Source of the DNA: Lacipirellula limnantheis
GTDB taxonomy: Bacteria > Planctomycetota > Planctomycetia > Pirellulales > Lacipirellulaceae
DNA length: 64,000 bases
Direction of reading: 5' to 3'
NCBI RefSeq assembly: GCF_007746075.1
Contig: NZ_CP036339.1
Coordinates: 1,760,856-1,824,855, forward strand
Positions 18,087 to 27,204 of the stretch are shown in pieces. Under the pieces are notes generated by a model. It saw only the letters and a program-made list of their open reading frames with translations, ran no database searches and was not told where the DNA came from. Position 1 is the first letter of the stretch, and every line of letters begins with the position of its first letter. Position numbers and translations under genes: made by a program.

Positions 18087-18938
18087 ATGAAGTTCGGCAT
18101 GAACCTGCTGCTCTGGACCGCTCACCTCGATGATTCGATCTTGCCGGTGCTCGATCGGCTCAAGGCGATGGGGTACGACGGCGTCGAGATCCCGATGTTC
18201 GAACTCGACGAAGCCTTCTACGGTAAATGGGGCAAGCGGCTGGACGACGCCGGGCTGGAGCGCACCGCGGTGACGGTGCGGACCGACGCCGACAACCCGA
18301 TCAGCCCCGATGCGGCCATCCGCGCGAAGGGCGTCGCGGGCAACAAGCTGGCGGTCGATTGCTGCGAAGCGCTCGGCGCCGTGACCCTGTGCGGGCCGTA
18401 CCACTCGGCGCTTGGCAGCTTTAGCGGCGCCGGGCCCAGCAAGGATGAATGGAAGTGGGGCGTGGAGACAATGCGTGAGGTGGCCGAGCACGCAGCGAAG
18501 ACGGGCGTGACGCTGACCGTCGAGGCGGTCAACCGGTTCGAGTGCTATATGATGAATTGCATGAAGGATGCGGCCCGGTTCGTGCAGGACGTGAGCCATC
18601 CGCGCTGCAAGCAGATGTACGACACGTTCCATTCAAACATCGAAGAAAAGAATATCGGCGAGGCGATCGCCACCGCGGCGCCTCACCTGGGCCATATTCA
18701 CATCTCGGAAAACGACCGCAGCACTCCTGGTCAGGGAAATATCCGCTGGGCCGAGAACTTCGACGCCATCGCTGCGAGCGGCTACGACGGCTGGCTGGTC
18801 GTCGAGGCGTTCGGACTGGCGATGCCCGAGGTCGCCGCGGCGACCAAGATCTGGCGGCGGATGTACGAGAGCGAAGATCAGCTCGCGAGCGATGCGTTGG
18901 CGTTCATGAAGAGCGAGACGTCGAAGCGACGCGCTTAA
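18087..18938 (+). CDS. Sugar phosphate isomerase/epimerase (AP endonuclease-2-like TIM barrel)
   Basis: 283 residues, the usual family length. It has the layout of D-psicose/D-tagatose 3-epimerases: M-K-F-G-M-N-L-L-L-W at the start, then metal ligands in V-E-A-V-N-R-F-E (Glu near 152), M-Y-D-T-F-H-S-N-I-E-E (Asp and His near 185-188), H-I-H-I-S-E-N-D-R (near 212), and V-V-E-A-F-G (Glu near 246). A divalent metal then supports epimerisation of a ketose. GGAG at 18077-18080 supports the start. The exact sugar is unknown. Confidence 0.82.
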   Translation: MKFGMNLLLWTAHLDDSILPVLDRLKAMGYDGVEIPMFELDEAFYGKWGKRLDDAGLERTAVTVRTDADNPISPDAAIRAKGVAGNKLAVDCCEALGAVTLCGPYHSALGSFSGAGPSKDEWKWGVETMREVAEHAAKTGVTLTVEAVNRFECYMMNCMKDAARFVQDVSHPRCKQMYDTFHSNIEEKNIGEAIATAAPHLGHIHISENDRSTPGQGNIRWAENFDAIAASGYDGWLVVEAFGLAMPEVAAATKIWRRMYESEDQLASDALAFMKSETSKRRA

Positions 18939-18955
18939 CTCACTGGAGCGAGCTT

Positions 18956-20782
18956 TTAGCGGCTGGGTCGACGGCCACGACCAAGCAGGCCGGCGACCAG
19001 GATAACCGCCACGGCGGCGCTGCTCGGTTCCGGGACGGCGGCGACAGATGACGAACTCGCAACCGTGACGCCGAAACCGCCTTTCCACAGGGCCAAGTCG
19101 GCCGCATCGACGTCATGATCGCCGTCGGCGTCGCCATTGGCTTTCGTGGCGCCGGTGGCCATGCCAAGGTTGCGCTGCCAGATCAGCAGGTCGCCGCCAT
19201 CGACGAATGCATCGTTGTTAAAATCCGCCGGCAGTTGGGGAGCAACCAGGTCGGAAACGACAATGCGGCTCGTGCCGTCGGCATTGGTGGCGAGGAACGC
19301 GATCTCGCCGCGATCGTTGAAGCCGCTACGCTGTCCGTCTTCATTGTTCGACCCTCCGGCGAAGTACAGGCCGCTGACCGTGCCCGCCAGGTCGTCGGCC
19401 AGCGTACTCCCTTCGCGGGCCACAAGGCGGAGCTCGCCCGAGCCCGTGGTGGCCCAGAGGCCGCTGTCATTGGCAGCGGTGATCCCTGTGCCGGTCAGCG
19501 TGCCCAGGAATGCGACTTGTCCGTTGGCGTTCATCGCGACTTCATTGAAGGCGCTGAACAGTATCCCCGCCGAAGTTCCAGGCGCGGCGGTTCCTTCGAG
19601 CGCGATCGGCGCCAGGGTCCCGTTTTGCTTTGTCCAGATTCCGTCGTTGTTCGCGGCGGTGATGGCAGCGCCGCTCAGCGTGGCCTGAAAGGCCAAGTCG
19701 TTGGCGCTATTGAACAGTGGGGAGGTAAAGTTGGCGAAGACGGCCCCCGCAGGTCCCCCTGGCGCGGCGGCGCCCTTACGGACCGCTACGGCGGGGACAT
19801 TGTTGCTTTCGGCGAAGATGGCCACGTTCGTTGAGTTCACACTCCCTGGCAGCGTGGCGACGAAGGCCAATTGCCCCACCGCATTGAGCGACGGCGGGGA
19901 GAACACCCCGTAATTGACGCCTACCTCGACGCCAGCGGCCGGCGCACCCTCCCGGGCGACAAGCGCCAGGGCGCCATTCCGTTCGACCCATAAGCCGCTG
20001 TCATTCGTGCCGGAAACGCCAGTCCCCGTCAACAATGCGCGGAACGCCACGTTGCCGGCGTCGTTGATCGCGGGCAGCTCTGTCGTGAAGCTGAGGTAGT
20101 TAACGCCTGCCGGCGTTCCAGGCGCTGCATTTCCAGCGCGAGCGATCAATCCCAGCAGTCCTTGCTTTTGCGACCAGACGCCGTCGTCGTTGGTTGCCGT
20201 CACACCCGCGCCGCTCAGCGTTGCTCTGAAGGTTGACTGGCCGCTGGCGTTCATGGTGGGATCAATCATCGTGGCGAATTCGACTCCCGCCGGGGCGCCG
20301 GCGGCTTGCGAACGTTCTCGCGCAATTAGGCCGAGAGCGCCGCCGCCGCTGGACCACACCCCGCCATTGTCATCGACCGTCACGCCGGCGACGCCTTCGC
20401 GCATGGTGCCGGCGTACGCCAAGGCGCCGCTGTCGTTCAGCACCGGGTTGGCCAAGCGTCGATAGAGCGCGCCGGCAGGTCCGGTCGGCGCTGCGAACCC
20501 TTCACGGCCGACCAACGCGAGGGCGCCGCCTCCTTCGGACCACATACCGGTGTCGTCGAGCGCCGTCACGCCCGACCCGGTCAGCGTCGCGGCGAAAGCC
20601 GTTCGCCCCAAACCATTAATGACAGGCGCCGACGGTCCGTCTGAGGAGTGATAAAGATGCAGAAACGTCCCCGTAGAGCCGGGGGCCGATTGCCCGCTCG
20701 CGGCAACGACGCGAATCGCCGCGGCGGCGTCGGCGGTTAAGTGGATGGCAAGGACGACAGCAAGGGTTTGGCGGAACAGCAT
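18956..20782 (-). CDS. PEP-CTERM surface protein with NxxGxxAF repeats and dockerin-like motif
   Basis: 608 residues from the ATG at 20782. A signal peptide is followed by about eight repeats of roughly 60 residues centred on N-x-x-G-x-x-A-F (for example I-N-D-A-G-N-V-A-F and M-N-A-N-G-Q-V-A-F), each with a G-x-W-x-E-x-x-G-x-L-x-L-V-A-R-E-G strand (DUF7453-like). Near 535-585 are two EF-hand-like dockerin units, D-F-N-N-D-A-F-V-D-G-G-D-L and N-G-D-A-D-G-D-H-D-V-D-A-A-D-L. The C-terminus is a PEP-CTERM signal, V-P-E-P-S then a hydrophobic helix and R-G-R-R-P, which exosortase systems recognise. It is probably cell-surface or secreted. Confidence 0.85.
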   Translation of the reverse strand: MLFRQTLAVVLAIHLTADAAAAIRVVAASGQSAPGSTGTFLHLYHSSDGPSAPVINGLGRTAFAATLTGSGVTALDDTGMWSEGGGALALVGREGFAAPTGPAGALYRRLANPVLNDSGALAYAGTMREGVAGVTVDDNGGVWSSGGGALGLIARERSQAAGAPAGVEFATMIDPTMNASGQSTFRATLSGAGVTATNDDGVWSQKQGLLGLIARAGNAAPGTPAGVNYLSFTTELPAINDAGNVAFRALLTGTGVSGTNDSGLWVERNGALALVAREGAPAAGVEVGVNYGVFSPPSLNAVGQLAFVATLPGSVNSTNVAIFAESNNVPAVAVRKGAAAPGGPAGAVFANFTSPLFNSANDLAFQATLSGAAITAANNDGIWTKQNGTLAPIALEGTAAPGTSAGILFSAFNEVAMNANGQVAFLGTLTGTGITAANDSGLWATTGSGELRLVAREGSTLADDLAGTVSGLYFAGGSNNEDGQRSGFNDRGEIAFLATNADGTSRIVVSDLVAPQLPADFNNDAFVDGGDLLIWQRNLGMATGATKANGDADGDHDVDAADLALWKGGFGVTVASSSSVAAVPEPSSAAVAVILVAGLLGRGRRPSR

Positions 20783-21010
20783 AGGGAGCAACTCACGGCG
20801 GCACAAAGATGAGCAAATTTCCAAGACGGCGACCGCTGAGCCAAGTACGGTAAGGCCGCACGTTGACGACGGGAAAAACGATCAGCCAGTAGCCAGCGTA
20901 CACGGCGGGTACGGCAATTGCCACAATTCGCCTAGTCAAGGGAAGCCGAACTCGCGTGTTTTGCACCGCGGCCGCGGCCCGACCCCAAATGGAGCAAGAA
21001 ACCGCATTAT
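20783..21010. other. Intergenic stretch between PEP-CTERM and TPR genes
   Basis: 228 bp between two minus-strand genes. I see no hairpin with a T-run and no convincing coding frame; it probably holds the promoter of the PEP-CTERM gene. Confidence 0.4.
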
Positions 21011-22816
21011 TTATCGACCGAGCCCTGACTCCACGGCGCGGCGCCGGAACGGCTCCGCGTCGGCCGTTCGGCCTGTTTGCTCCAGCAAGATTGCTAGGGT
21101 CAGGTTGAGTTCGGGAGACTCGCTGTCGCGCGCCAACCCCTCGCGGAGGCACTGTTCCGCAGCTGCACGCTGGTCCGATTTTAGCAGCGCCTCGGCCAGC
21201 GCGACGCGCGCATCGACGACCTCGGGGCCGAGCGCCACCGCCCGCCGATACGGTTCGACCGCGGCCGCGGGCTGATCGAGCGCCAGGAAAGCGTCGCCTA
21301 GTTGAAGCCACGCACGGAAATGTTTCGGATCGAGCTTCACGGCCACTTCGAGCGGACCGACGGCCGCCGCCGCATCGCCGCGCTGCAGCGCGGCCAGGCC
21401 GGCCGCGTATCGCTCGTCGGCCTGAACGCCGTCGAGCTGGACCGCGATTGCCTTGGCTTCCGCGACGTCGGGGGTCAACCGGGCCAGTGCGGCAAGCATC
21501 GCCTGTTGGCGCGCGCCGCCCGCTGCGTACATGCGCTCCGAACCGATTAGCATGGCGATGACTGCGAGCAAGGTGGCCCACTTACCGGCGTGGATAAAGC
21601 TCGGCACGAACCGGTCGAACGCCGGGACGGGGGCGTCGACCAGATTGTCTTGCGTCCGGCGGTCGCTCACCTTCCAAATGAAGCCATCGTAGTAAAAGTG
21701 GAGAATCGACGAGGTCACGAAGGCGGCGATCAGCCACTGGCGTGCGTCGTCGAGATCGCCGCTGAACATCCGGTCGCCGGCGTGCGCGGTGACGAACCTG
21801 ATGGAACTGTAGGCGGCGATCGCGGCGAGGTAGATGCCCAGCATCGTCGTTCGATCGCGGAACAGAAATCCCAGCGGGCCAAAGCGCTCACCCGCCTTCT
21901 CTAGCAGGCGGCGGTTGTAGATCCACACAATCGCGTTGTATTGCACGGCGTGATAGATCTCGAACATGGCGATGCCAATCAATAGGTTCGTCGATAGGCG
22001 ACCGCAGTACCAGTAGAACCAGCCAGTCGAGGCGGCGAGCAAGAGCTTCACCCAGTTCACAGGCAGGCCCCGCAGTCGGCGGTTCACCAGGTGCGTCGCG
22101 TACAAGGCAATGACGAGCCCGCTTAACCCGCCGACGATCCAGCGCAGCAACGCTAGAGTATCGGGCCCAAAGATCGGCAATCCGCATTGCCACATCGCGC
22201 CGGCGACGCCGAACATGCGCGTATCGCTGAAGACGACGCCGGCGGCGAAGATCGCCAGGCACAGGGCGTGGTCGAGCTTGGCGACGTAGCGATCGTTCTC
22301 GCCGCGGCGCAGATCGTAAATCCGCATGAACCCATAGGTCTGCATCAAGCCGTGCCACGTTCCCCAAATAAGGAGAATCAGTTCCAGCCCGTGGAGGTGT
22401 CTCCAGGGGAGGTTGAGCGCGTGGGCGACCGAGTCTGGCGGCGTGAAGATGAGCGCCAGCGCGAAGATGAGGGGGGGCGCCAAGAGGAATCGCCAGCGGA
22501 ACCGACTGAAGAGTTCACGATCGCCGTAGGCCCGCATAAAGCCAGGCAGGTGGTGCCCGAGCGAAGCGAACGAGATGACGGCGAGGTAAATGTCTTCCGG
22601 CCGAAGCCACTGCCGGGCTGCCACGAGGACCGTAGGGACGATCAGCAGCGGCGTGAGGACCAGATAGAACAGGTCCCACGCTGGGGAAACGATCCACGGA
22701 CGACGTGGGGCGGTAGTGGCGGCGGTTGATGACACCGGAGGTCGTTCGCGCGAAGATTTCTCGTGGCGGGCTCGTCGGATCGACGAGCATGTTTCCTTAA
22801 GTATGGCGTCCGCCAT
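21011..22816 (-). CDS. Polytopic membrane protein with C-terminal TPR domain
   Basis: 601 residues. About ten hydrophobic segments fill residues 45-440, with conserved-looking histidines in the membrane part (S-L-G-H-H-L-P-G-F, G-T-W-H-G-L-M-Q-T-Y-G, E-I-Y-H-A-V-Q-Y, L-H-F-Y-Y-D-G-F-I-W-K). After a short linker, residues 455-595 form about four TPR repeats (A-x-x-x-L-G-D-A-F-L-A-L-D-Q and A-L-A-E-A-L-L-K-S-D-Q types). I do not recognise a named family. The His-rich membrane part could bind a metal or haem, which is speculation. The start ATG faces the Gly-rich gene. Confidence 0.72.
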   Translation of the reverse strand: MADAILKETCSSIRRARHEKSSRERPPVSSTAATTAPRRPWIVSPAWDLFYLVLTPLLIVPTVLVAARQWLRPEDIYLAVISFASLGHHLPGFMRAYGDRELFSRFRWRFLLAPPLIFALALIFTPPDSVAHALNLPWRHLHGLELILLIWGTWHGLMQTYGFMRIYDLRRGENDRYVAKLDHALCLAIFAAGVVFSDTRMFGVAGAMWQCGLPIFGPDTLALLRWIVGGLSGLVIALYATHLVNRRLRGLPVNWVKLLLAASTGWFYWYCGRLSTNLLIGIAMFEIYHAVQYNAIVWIYNRRLLEKAGERFGPLGFLFRDRTTMLGIYLAAIAAYSSIRFVTAHAGDRMFSGDLDDARQWLIAAFVTSSILHFYYDGFIWKVSDRRTQDNLVDAPVPAFDRFVPSFIHAGKWATLLAVIAMLIGSERMYAAGGARQQAMLAALARLTPDVAEAKAIAVQLDGVQADERYAAGLAALQRGDAAAAVGPLEVAVKLDPKHFRAWLQLGDAFLALDQPAAAVEPYRRAVALGPEVVDARVALAEALLKSDQRAAAEQCLREGLARDSESPELNLTLAILLEQTGRTADAEPFRRRAVESGLGR

Positions 22817-23033
22817 CGCGAAGGGCGCCCCGCATTCGGCGGGATTTGCGGTCGTCGCGGGGCCAAGGGCAGGTTACAGCCCCTATTTCCGAGCGGCTGA
22901 GATGGGCAAACGGGGTGTTTTGCTTGGATTTCTGCACGCGGGTGGTTTATGCTGGAGGGGTTCGCTCCGAGCCCGCGGGAGGGTCCCGAATGAGCTCGGC
23001 CGCGCTGCCATCCTACATGCTGTGAACATCGCT

Positions 23034-24035
23034 ATGAAACGCTCCGCTGCGTCGTGGTTCGCCCTGTTGTTTTTGGCCGCTGAGGTCGCCGCCCCGCCTA
23101 GCCTCGCGCGGGGCGAGGGTGCGCCGAGTCCGGTCGCTGCGGCGTCGGTCGATCTGTTCGACGCGATGAAGGCCGGTTCGGTCGAAGCCACGTTCGTGGC
23201 GAAGAATTCCAAGCGTGGACGGATTGTGATGCAGAACAAGACCGACCAGCCGCTGTCGATCGATATCCCCGATGCGTTCATTGGCGTCCCCCTCGCTCAA
23301 ATGGGCGGTATGGGCGGCGGTATGGGTGGCGGCATGGGCGGCGGTATGGGAGGCGGCATGGGCGGCGGCCAACAGAGCGTTGGCGGAGGGGGTGGCGGCG
23401 GCGGACGCGGCGGGGGTGGCGGCGGCGGCGGACGCGGCGGGGGTGGGCGTGGCGGCTTCAGCATTCCCCCGGAAAAGACTGTGCGCGTCGACGTGCCGTT
23501 GCTCTGCCTCGATCATGGCAAGCGCGAGCCCTCGTCGAGCAAACCTTATGCTATCCTCCCCATTGAGAATGTGATCAAAGACCCCGCGGTGATCGAAGTG
23601 GTCGCGGCCTATGCCAATGGCGATTTGCCGACGGGCGCCGCACAGGCTGCTGTTTGGAATCTCAACAGCAAGGTGAGTTTTCAAGAGCTGAGCCAGAAGT
23701 TGACGGGGACTGAACGTTACGCCGTTCGCGAACCCTATTTCAGCCGCGATGAAATCCAGACGGCGATGGCGATCGTCGCCGAAGCTCGCGAAGTGACGGC
23801 CGGCAAAGAGGTCGTGCCGCGCGACTTCCCGATGCCGGGCGAAGAGCAGGCGAAGGAAGTCATTGAAGAAGCGGACAAGACTGCCGCCGAGGAAGCTGCG
23901 GCGGATGGCGAGGATCAGGCCGTTGAGAAAGCGGCTGACGGCGAGGCGGCTGAAAAGTCCGATTCTGCGAACGACGCGGTCCCCGCAACGGAGGCCACGA
24001 GCGAAGACGCTGCCGGTGATGTGAAGGGCGCCTAA
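23034..24035 (+). CDS. Exported Gly/Met-rich low-complexity protein
   Basis: 333 residues from the ATG at 23034. A signal peptide is clear (S-W-F-A-L-L-F-L-A-A-E-V-A-A, cleavage near A-R-G). After about 60 folded residues comes a tandem G-G-M-G tract (about residues 86-104), then Gly stretches broken by single arginines (to about 143). A second folded part with V-P-L-L-C-L-D-H-G-K-R-E-P follows, and the last 70 residues are Ala/Glu-rich and acidic. No family is recognised. The middle tract could be a flexible linker or a condensation-prone segment. Confidence 0.7.
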   Translation: MKRSAASWFALLFLAAEVAAPPSLARGEGAPSPVAAASVDLFDAMKAGSVEATFVAKNSKRGRIVMQNKTDQPLSIDIPDAFIGVPLAQMGGMGGGMGGGMGGGMGGGMGGGQQSVGGGGGGGGRGGGGGGGGRGGGGRGGFSIPPEKTVRVDVPLLCLDHGKREPSSSKPYAILPIENVIKDPAVIEVVAAYANGDLPTGAAQAAVWNLNSKVSFQELSQKLTGTERYAVREPYFSRDEIQTAMAIVAEAREVTAGKEVVPRDFPMPGEEQAKEVIEEADKTAAEEAAADGEDQAVEKAADGEAAEKSDSANDAVPATEATSEDAAGDVKGA

Positions 24036-24042
24036 AGGCGCT

Positions 24043-25839
24043 CTAGGCCGCGGTGCGAAATGAACCGCGGATTTCGGCGAGCAGGCGCTGGATTTCCTGT
24101 TGGTATTCGGTTCGCTGCTGGTCCCAAGCGCGGGCCAGTTGCTGGTAATGACGCTCCTGCGCGTCGAGCTCCTGCTCGCGCGCCACCAAGAGAGCGGCGC
24201 GGTTTTCGACGTCCTGGTCGCGATTCTGCGCCCAGCGGTCGAGTTCTTGCCGCTGCTGCTGCAGGGCGTTGAACTGCTCGGTGATTTCGAGCCGAGCGGT
24301 TTCCAAATCGCTCCGGCGACGTTTCAATTCGTCACTGGCGAGTTGAAATTGCTCGGTAAGTCGGCCGCGGATCTGGGCGACGGAACGCGACAGCGCGGCT
24401 GGTGCGAGAACTCCTTGCAGCTGCAACCAGGTTTCCTCGGTGGCCAGCCTCAGCTCCAGCGCCTCGCGCTGCGCCTCCCGCAGTTGCTCGGCGACTTGTT
24501 CCAGCGCCTGCTCTCGCTTGTCGAGTTCCGCTTCGCGACGCTGGGCGGCGCGTGTTTGGTCGGCCGCGGCGGTGCGGGCAGTCTCCGCTTCGGCCACGAG
24601 CGCTCGGCGCTCGCGCGTCACCTGATTCTCGAACGCCAGCTTGTCGTGTTCCAACTCGCGCAATTGTTCGCTGAGTTGCAGCTGCCGCTCCGCGAGCATC
24701 GTCTCGGCGTGGTCGAGGTAGCCGCTGCGCATGGCTAGCTGGTCGGCATGCTGTTGGACTTCGGCGATGCGCTGCTCGACGATGCCGAGTCGCTCGAACC
24801 GCTTGAGGGCAGTTTCGATTTCGCGTTGGCGGAACTCGAGGCGGCGCTCATCGGCGGCGAGGGCGGCGGACCGTTCCTCGCTCGATGTGCGAAGTTGTTG
24901 CAACTCGGCGCGTTGGAATTCGATCTCGCCCGCCTTTTCGGCGAGTCGTCGTTCGCAGTCGGCGAGGCTTGCCTCTTGCGTGATGACGCGCGTCTCGCGG
25001 GCGTCGAGTTCCTTCTGGCGAGCGTCGAGAGCGAGCCGCTCGTGGCTCGCTCGCTCGTGCTCGACGTAGAGCTTGGCCTCGCGTGAGTCGAGTTCGCGTT
25101 GGCGCTTCTCGAACTTCTGCCGCGCTTCGTCGAGTTCCAATTGCCGCGTGCGGCAGCCGGCGGTTTCGAAGTCGAGAGCGTCGAGCTTGGTCTGCTGTTC
25201 GGTGATGCCGAGTTCCAGCTCCATCTCGCGCGTGGCGATTTTTCGCTCGCGCTCGCCGAGCTCTTTGAGCCGCTGCATCAGCTCGTCGGCTTCCTCAAGC
25301 TGAGAGGCGGCGATGCCTTGGCGCTGGGTGAGCTCCTCGTCCCACGTTTCCAGCCGCTCTTGCAGTTCGGCGAGTTCGGTTTCGCGTTGGTCGATCCAGA
25401 GGCGGGCGTTGCGGATGCGGGAGTCAAACTCCGCTTCCTGCGAGTTGAGGCGGGCTTCGCGGCGGTCGACTTCGGAGAGCCGCCCCTGCAGCCGCTCGGC
25501 GAGGTTAGCCGCATGGTGGGCCAGCATCGTCGGCGAACCGGTCAGCGGGGCGTCGTCGGCTCCGATCCCCAGCGCGTCGATCCCTAACCAAGCGGGGAGG
25601 GCGTCGGCGTCGATCTCGGCGGGGCCGTCGACTTGCGGATCGGCGTCGGCAAAGGCGCTTTCGGTCGAGTGGTCGCCGATGACCAGTTCGTCGGAAGCGC
25701 CGGCCGTGGCCAGGACCCCAGACCGCGGCCGAGCCTCGCCGCCGGCCCGGCGGACGGGGTGAGGGGCGTCGAGCCGCATCTCGCGGAGCGGCTGCTCGCG
25801 GGGCTCGTCGTCGCTCTGGTCGTGTCGGTCGCTGGCCAT
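24043..25839 (-). CDS. Long coiled-coil protein of unknown function
   Basis: 598 residues. Residues 1-100 are acidic and disordered; residues 110-590 are almost continuous heptad sequence rich in E, Q, R, L and A, with repeated R-E-x-E-L-D-x-R-E units. No membrane segment or catalytic motif is seen. It converges with the Gly/Met-rich gene, with only 7 bp between the stops. Comparable coiled-coil proteins are cytoskeletal or scaffold-like, and planctomycetes encode several. The function here is not known. Confidence 0.75.
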   Translation of the reverse strand: MASDRHDQSDDEPREQPLREMRLDAPHPVRRAGGEARPRSGVLATAGASDELVIGDHSTESAFADADPQVDGPAEIDADALPAWLGIDALGIGADDAPLTGSPTMLAHHAANLAERLQGRLSEVDRREARLNSQEAEFDSRIRNARLWIDQRETELAELQERLETWDEELTQRQGIAASQLEEADELMQRLKELGERERKIATREMELELGITEQQTKLDALDFETAGCRTRQLELDEARQKFEKRQRELDSREAKLYVEHERASHERLALDARQKELDARETRVITQEASLADCERRLAEKAGEIEFQRAELQQLRTSSEERSAALAADERRLEFRQREIETALKRFERLGIVEQRIAEVQQHADQLAMRSGYLDHAETMLAERQLQLSEQLRELEHDKLAFENQVTRERRALVAEAETARTAAADQTRAAQRREAELDKREQALEQVAEQLREAQREALELRLATEETWLQLQGVLAPAALSRSVAQIRGRLTEQFQLASDELKRRRSDLETARLEITEQFNALQQQRQELDRWAQNRDQDVENRAALLVAREQELDAQERHYQQLARAWDQQRTEYQQEIQRLLAEIRGSFRTAA

Positions 25840-26635
25840 GAACAGTTCGAGTTAGCTGTCTGGCGGGCGCAAGGGCGTACGACCCCTACAACCCGCAAAG
25901 GTTGCCTAACAGGAACGATCGGCGCGCGGGACCCGCAAAGTTTGGCCGAATTGCCTGGAATGAAGTTTTTGTAGGGGCAGGTGATAGCAGTGGGGCGGTG
26001 TGTCGCTTGTCGTGGTTGGTGTCGCGTCTCCTGTCGTGTCGCGTTGTGCCGTGAAGCGATTTTGGGCGACACCATCTTAAGTCCTTACTGGGTATGTGGT
26101 TGAGTGATGTTTTTGGGGCGACAATCGAAGCGACAGGCGACAGTGAGTGGCAAGATGGGGGCTTTGGGTTTGATCAGAGGCGAGGCGAGTGACAGCGAAT
26201 TGCCGACTGAGTGGAGACGCTGTGTAGACATGAAGCTTTGGGGTAAACGCCCTAGTGTTGATGCTGGATGGTACAGGCAGCAGGCAAGTCGCTGCCCGTC
26301 GAACAACAGATCAGTAAACGGGTTGTCAAAGAACGGATGTATTCAAATGTATACTACATAATTTGATGGCCAATTTCAAGTTCATATCTCTGCTTGTTTC
26401 CTGTTCTCTGGTTCTCACCTGATGGGCGAGTGGCGGAGGTAATGGTATCTCGCAAAGGCGCAGAGGCGCAAAGAAAGACGCAGGCCGTATTAGTTGCTGT
26501 TTGGCGATTTGGCCCATTGCTTCGGAGTCGGCTATATTGCCGATAGTGCGATCCGAGCAGGCCCGCGATGCCTAGCCGTTCGGAGGAGGCGCCATTGATT
26601 TTATTCGTTGGCGGAAACTAGCCTGTAATCGTTCG
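25840..26635. other. Gene-poor, AT-richer gap
   Basis: 796 bp without a convincing gene. Its first part has many TGTCGC/GTCGCG units at 25998-26050 and an inverted GGTGTCGC/GCGACACC pair (26018-26025 and 26066-26073). From about 26080 the base composition is visibly more AT-rich than the surroundings. At 26455-26480 is a CGCAAAGGCGCAGAGGCGCAAAG element, a single arm of a known type of dispersed repeat. A possible -35/-10 pair (TTGGCC, 18 bp, TATATT at 26509-26538) precedes the next gene. Confidence 0.45.
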
Positions 26636-27115
26636 ATGAAGATCGTCAATCGTATCTGGTACACATTTATTGGGCTTTTGCTCGTTTCGGTCTTCCTCGC
26701 GATGTTCAGTGCGGATCTTGCCAAAGGATTCTTTCTGCTTTGGCCGAGCATCTTCGCATCGGCGATTGTTGGTGCCATCGTTGATCGTCGAGGCGCAATT
26801 GCGGCAGGTCTTGTAGGCGCCTTTTTCTTGGGGCCTCTTGTGGTGCCATTGCCTAGAGTCTGCTATGCGCCTCCGCTCCCTTGGGGTGATCAGTTGGTTG
26901 AAGATTTCTCGATCGTTGGCCCTAGCCTTCTCGTCGGATCAATCATCTCGTTGACGATATGGACGATTTGCATGTTAGTTTTTCCGCGACGGCCTGAGGC
27001 AGGATCTAGTTCGATCGTAGGTGCTTCCAGCAAAGTCCATCCCGTTACCGGTGTTGTGACAAAGCGACACCTCGACACTGACGGACTACAAAGCGGCGCC
27101 GTGAACCGCGAATAG
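26636..27115 (+). CDS. Small hypothetical membrane protein
   Basis: 159 residues with four hydrophobic segments (about 8-26, 31-50, 54-75 and 95-118) and a polar tail. Third codon positions carry more A and T than in neighbouring genes, which may indicate recent acquisition or weak selection. No Shine-Dalgarno sequence is seen. I do not recognise a family, and it could still be a chance open frame, but the even spacing of transmembrane segments speaks for a real gene. Confidence 0.55.
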   Translation: MKIVNRIWYTFIGLLLVSVFLAMFSADLAKGFFLLWPSIFASAIVGAIVDRRGAIAAGLVGAFFLGPLVVPLPRVCYAPPLPWGDQLVEDFSIVGPSLLVGSIISLTIWTICMLVFPRRPEAGSSSIVGASSKVHPVTGVVTKRHLDTDGLQSGAVNRE

Positions 27116-27159
27116 GTGAAAATCTTTCGCAGCGACTGGCTTTCGTCTTGGGCTCAACG

Positions 27160-27187
27160 AAAACCCCCGGCTTACAGAGCCGCGGCA
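27160..27187. repeat. REP-like half palindrome
   Basis: AAAACCCCCGGCTTACAGAGCC resembles one arm of the CCCCCGG palindromes found at 27629, 28085, 32277, 37325 and 50664. It directly precedes the VOC gene. Confidence 0.45.
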
Positions 27188-27204
27188 GTTGGAGGAGGCG
27201 TCGA

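Noticed and set aside
25998..26073. TGTCGC-rich stretch considered as an origin or integron attachment site
   Set aside because: No DnaA boxes, no attC-type core sites, and no nearby integrase or replication gene.
26104..26361. 85-residue plus-strand frame in the AT-richer gap
   Set aside because: No ribosome-binding site, no protein-like composition, and no motif; it may be chance.
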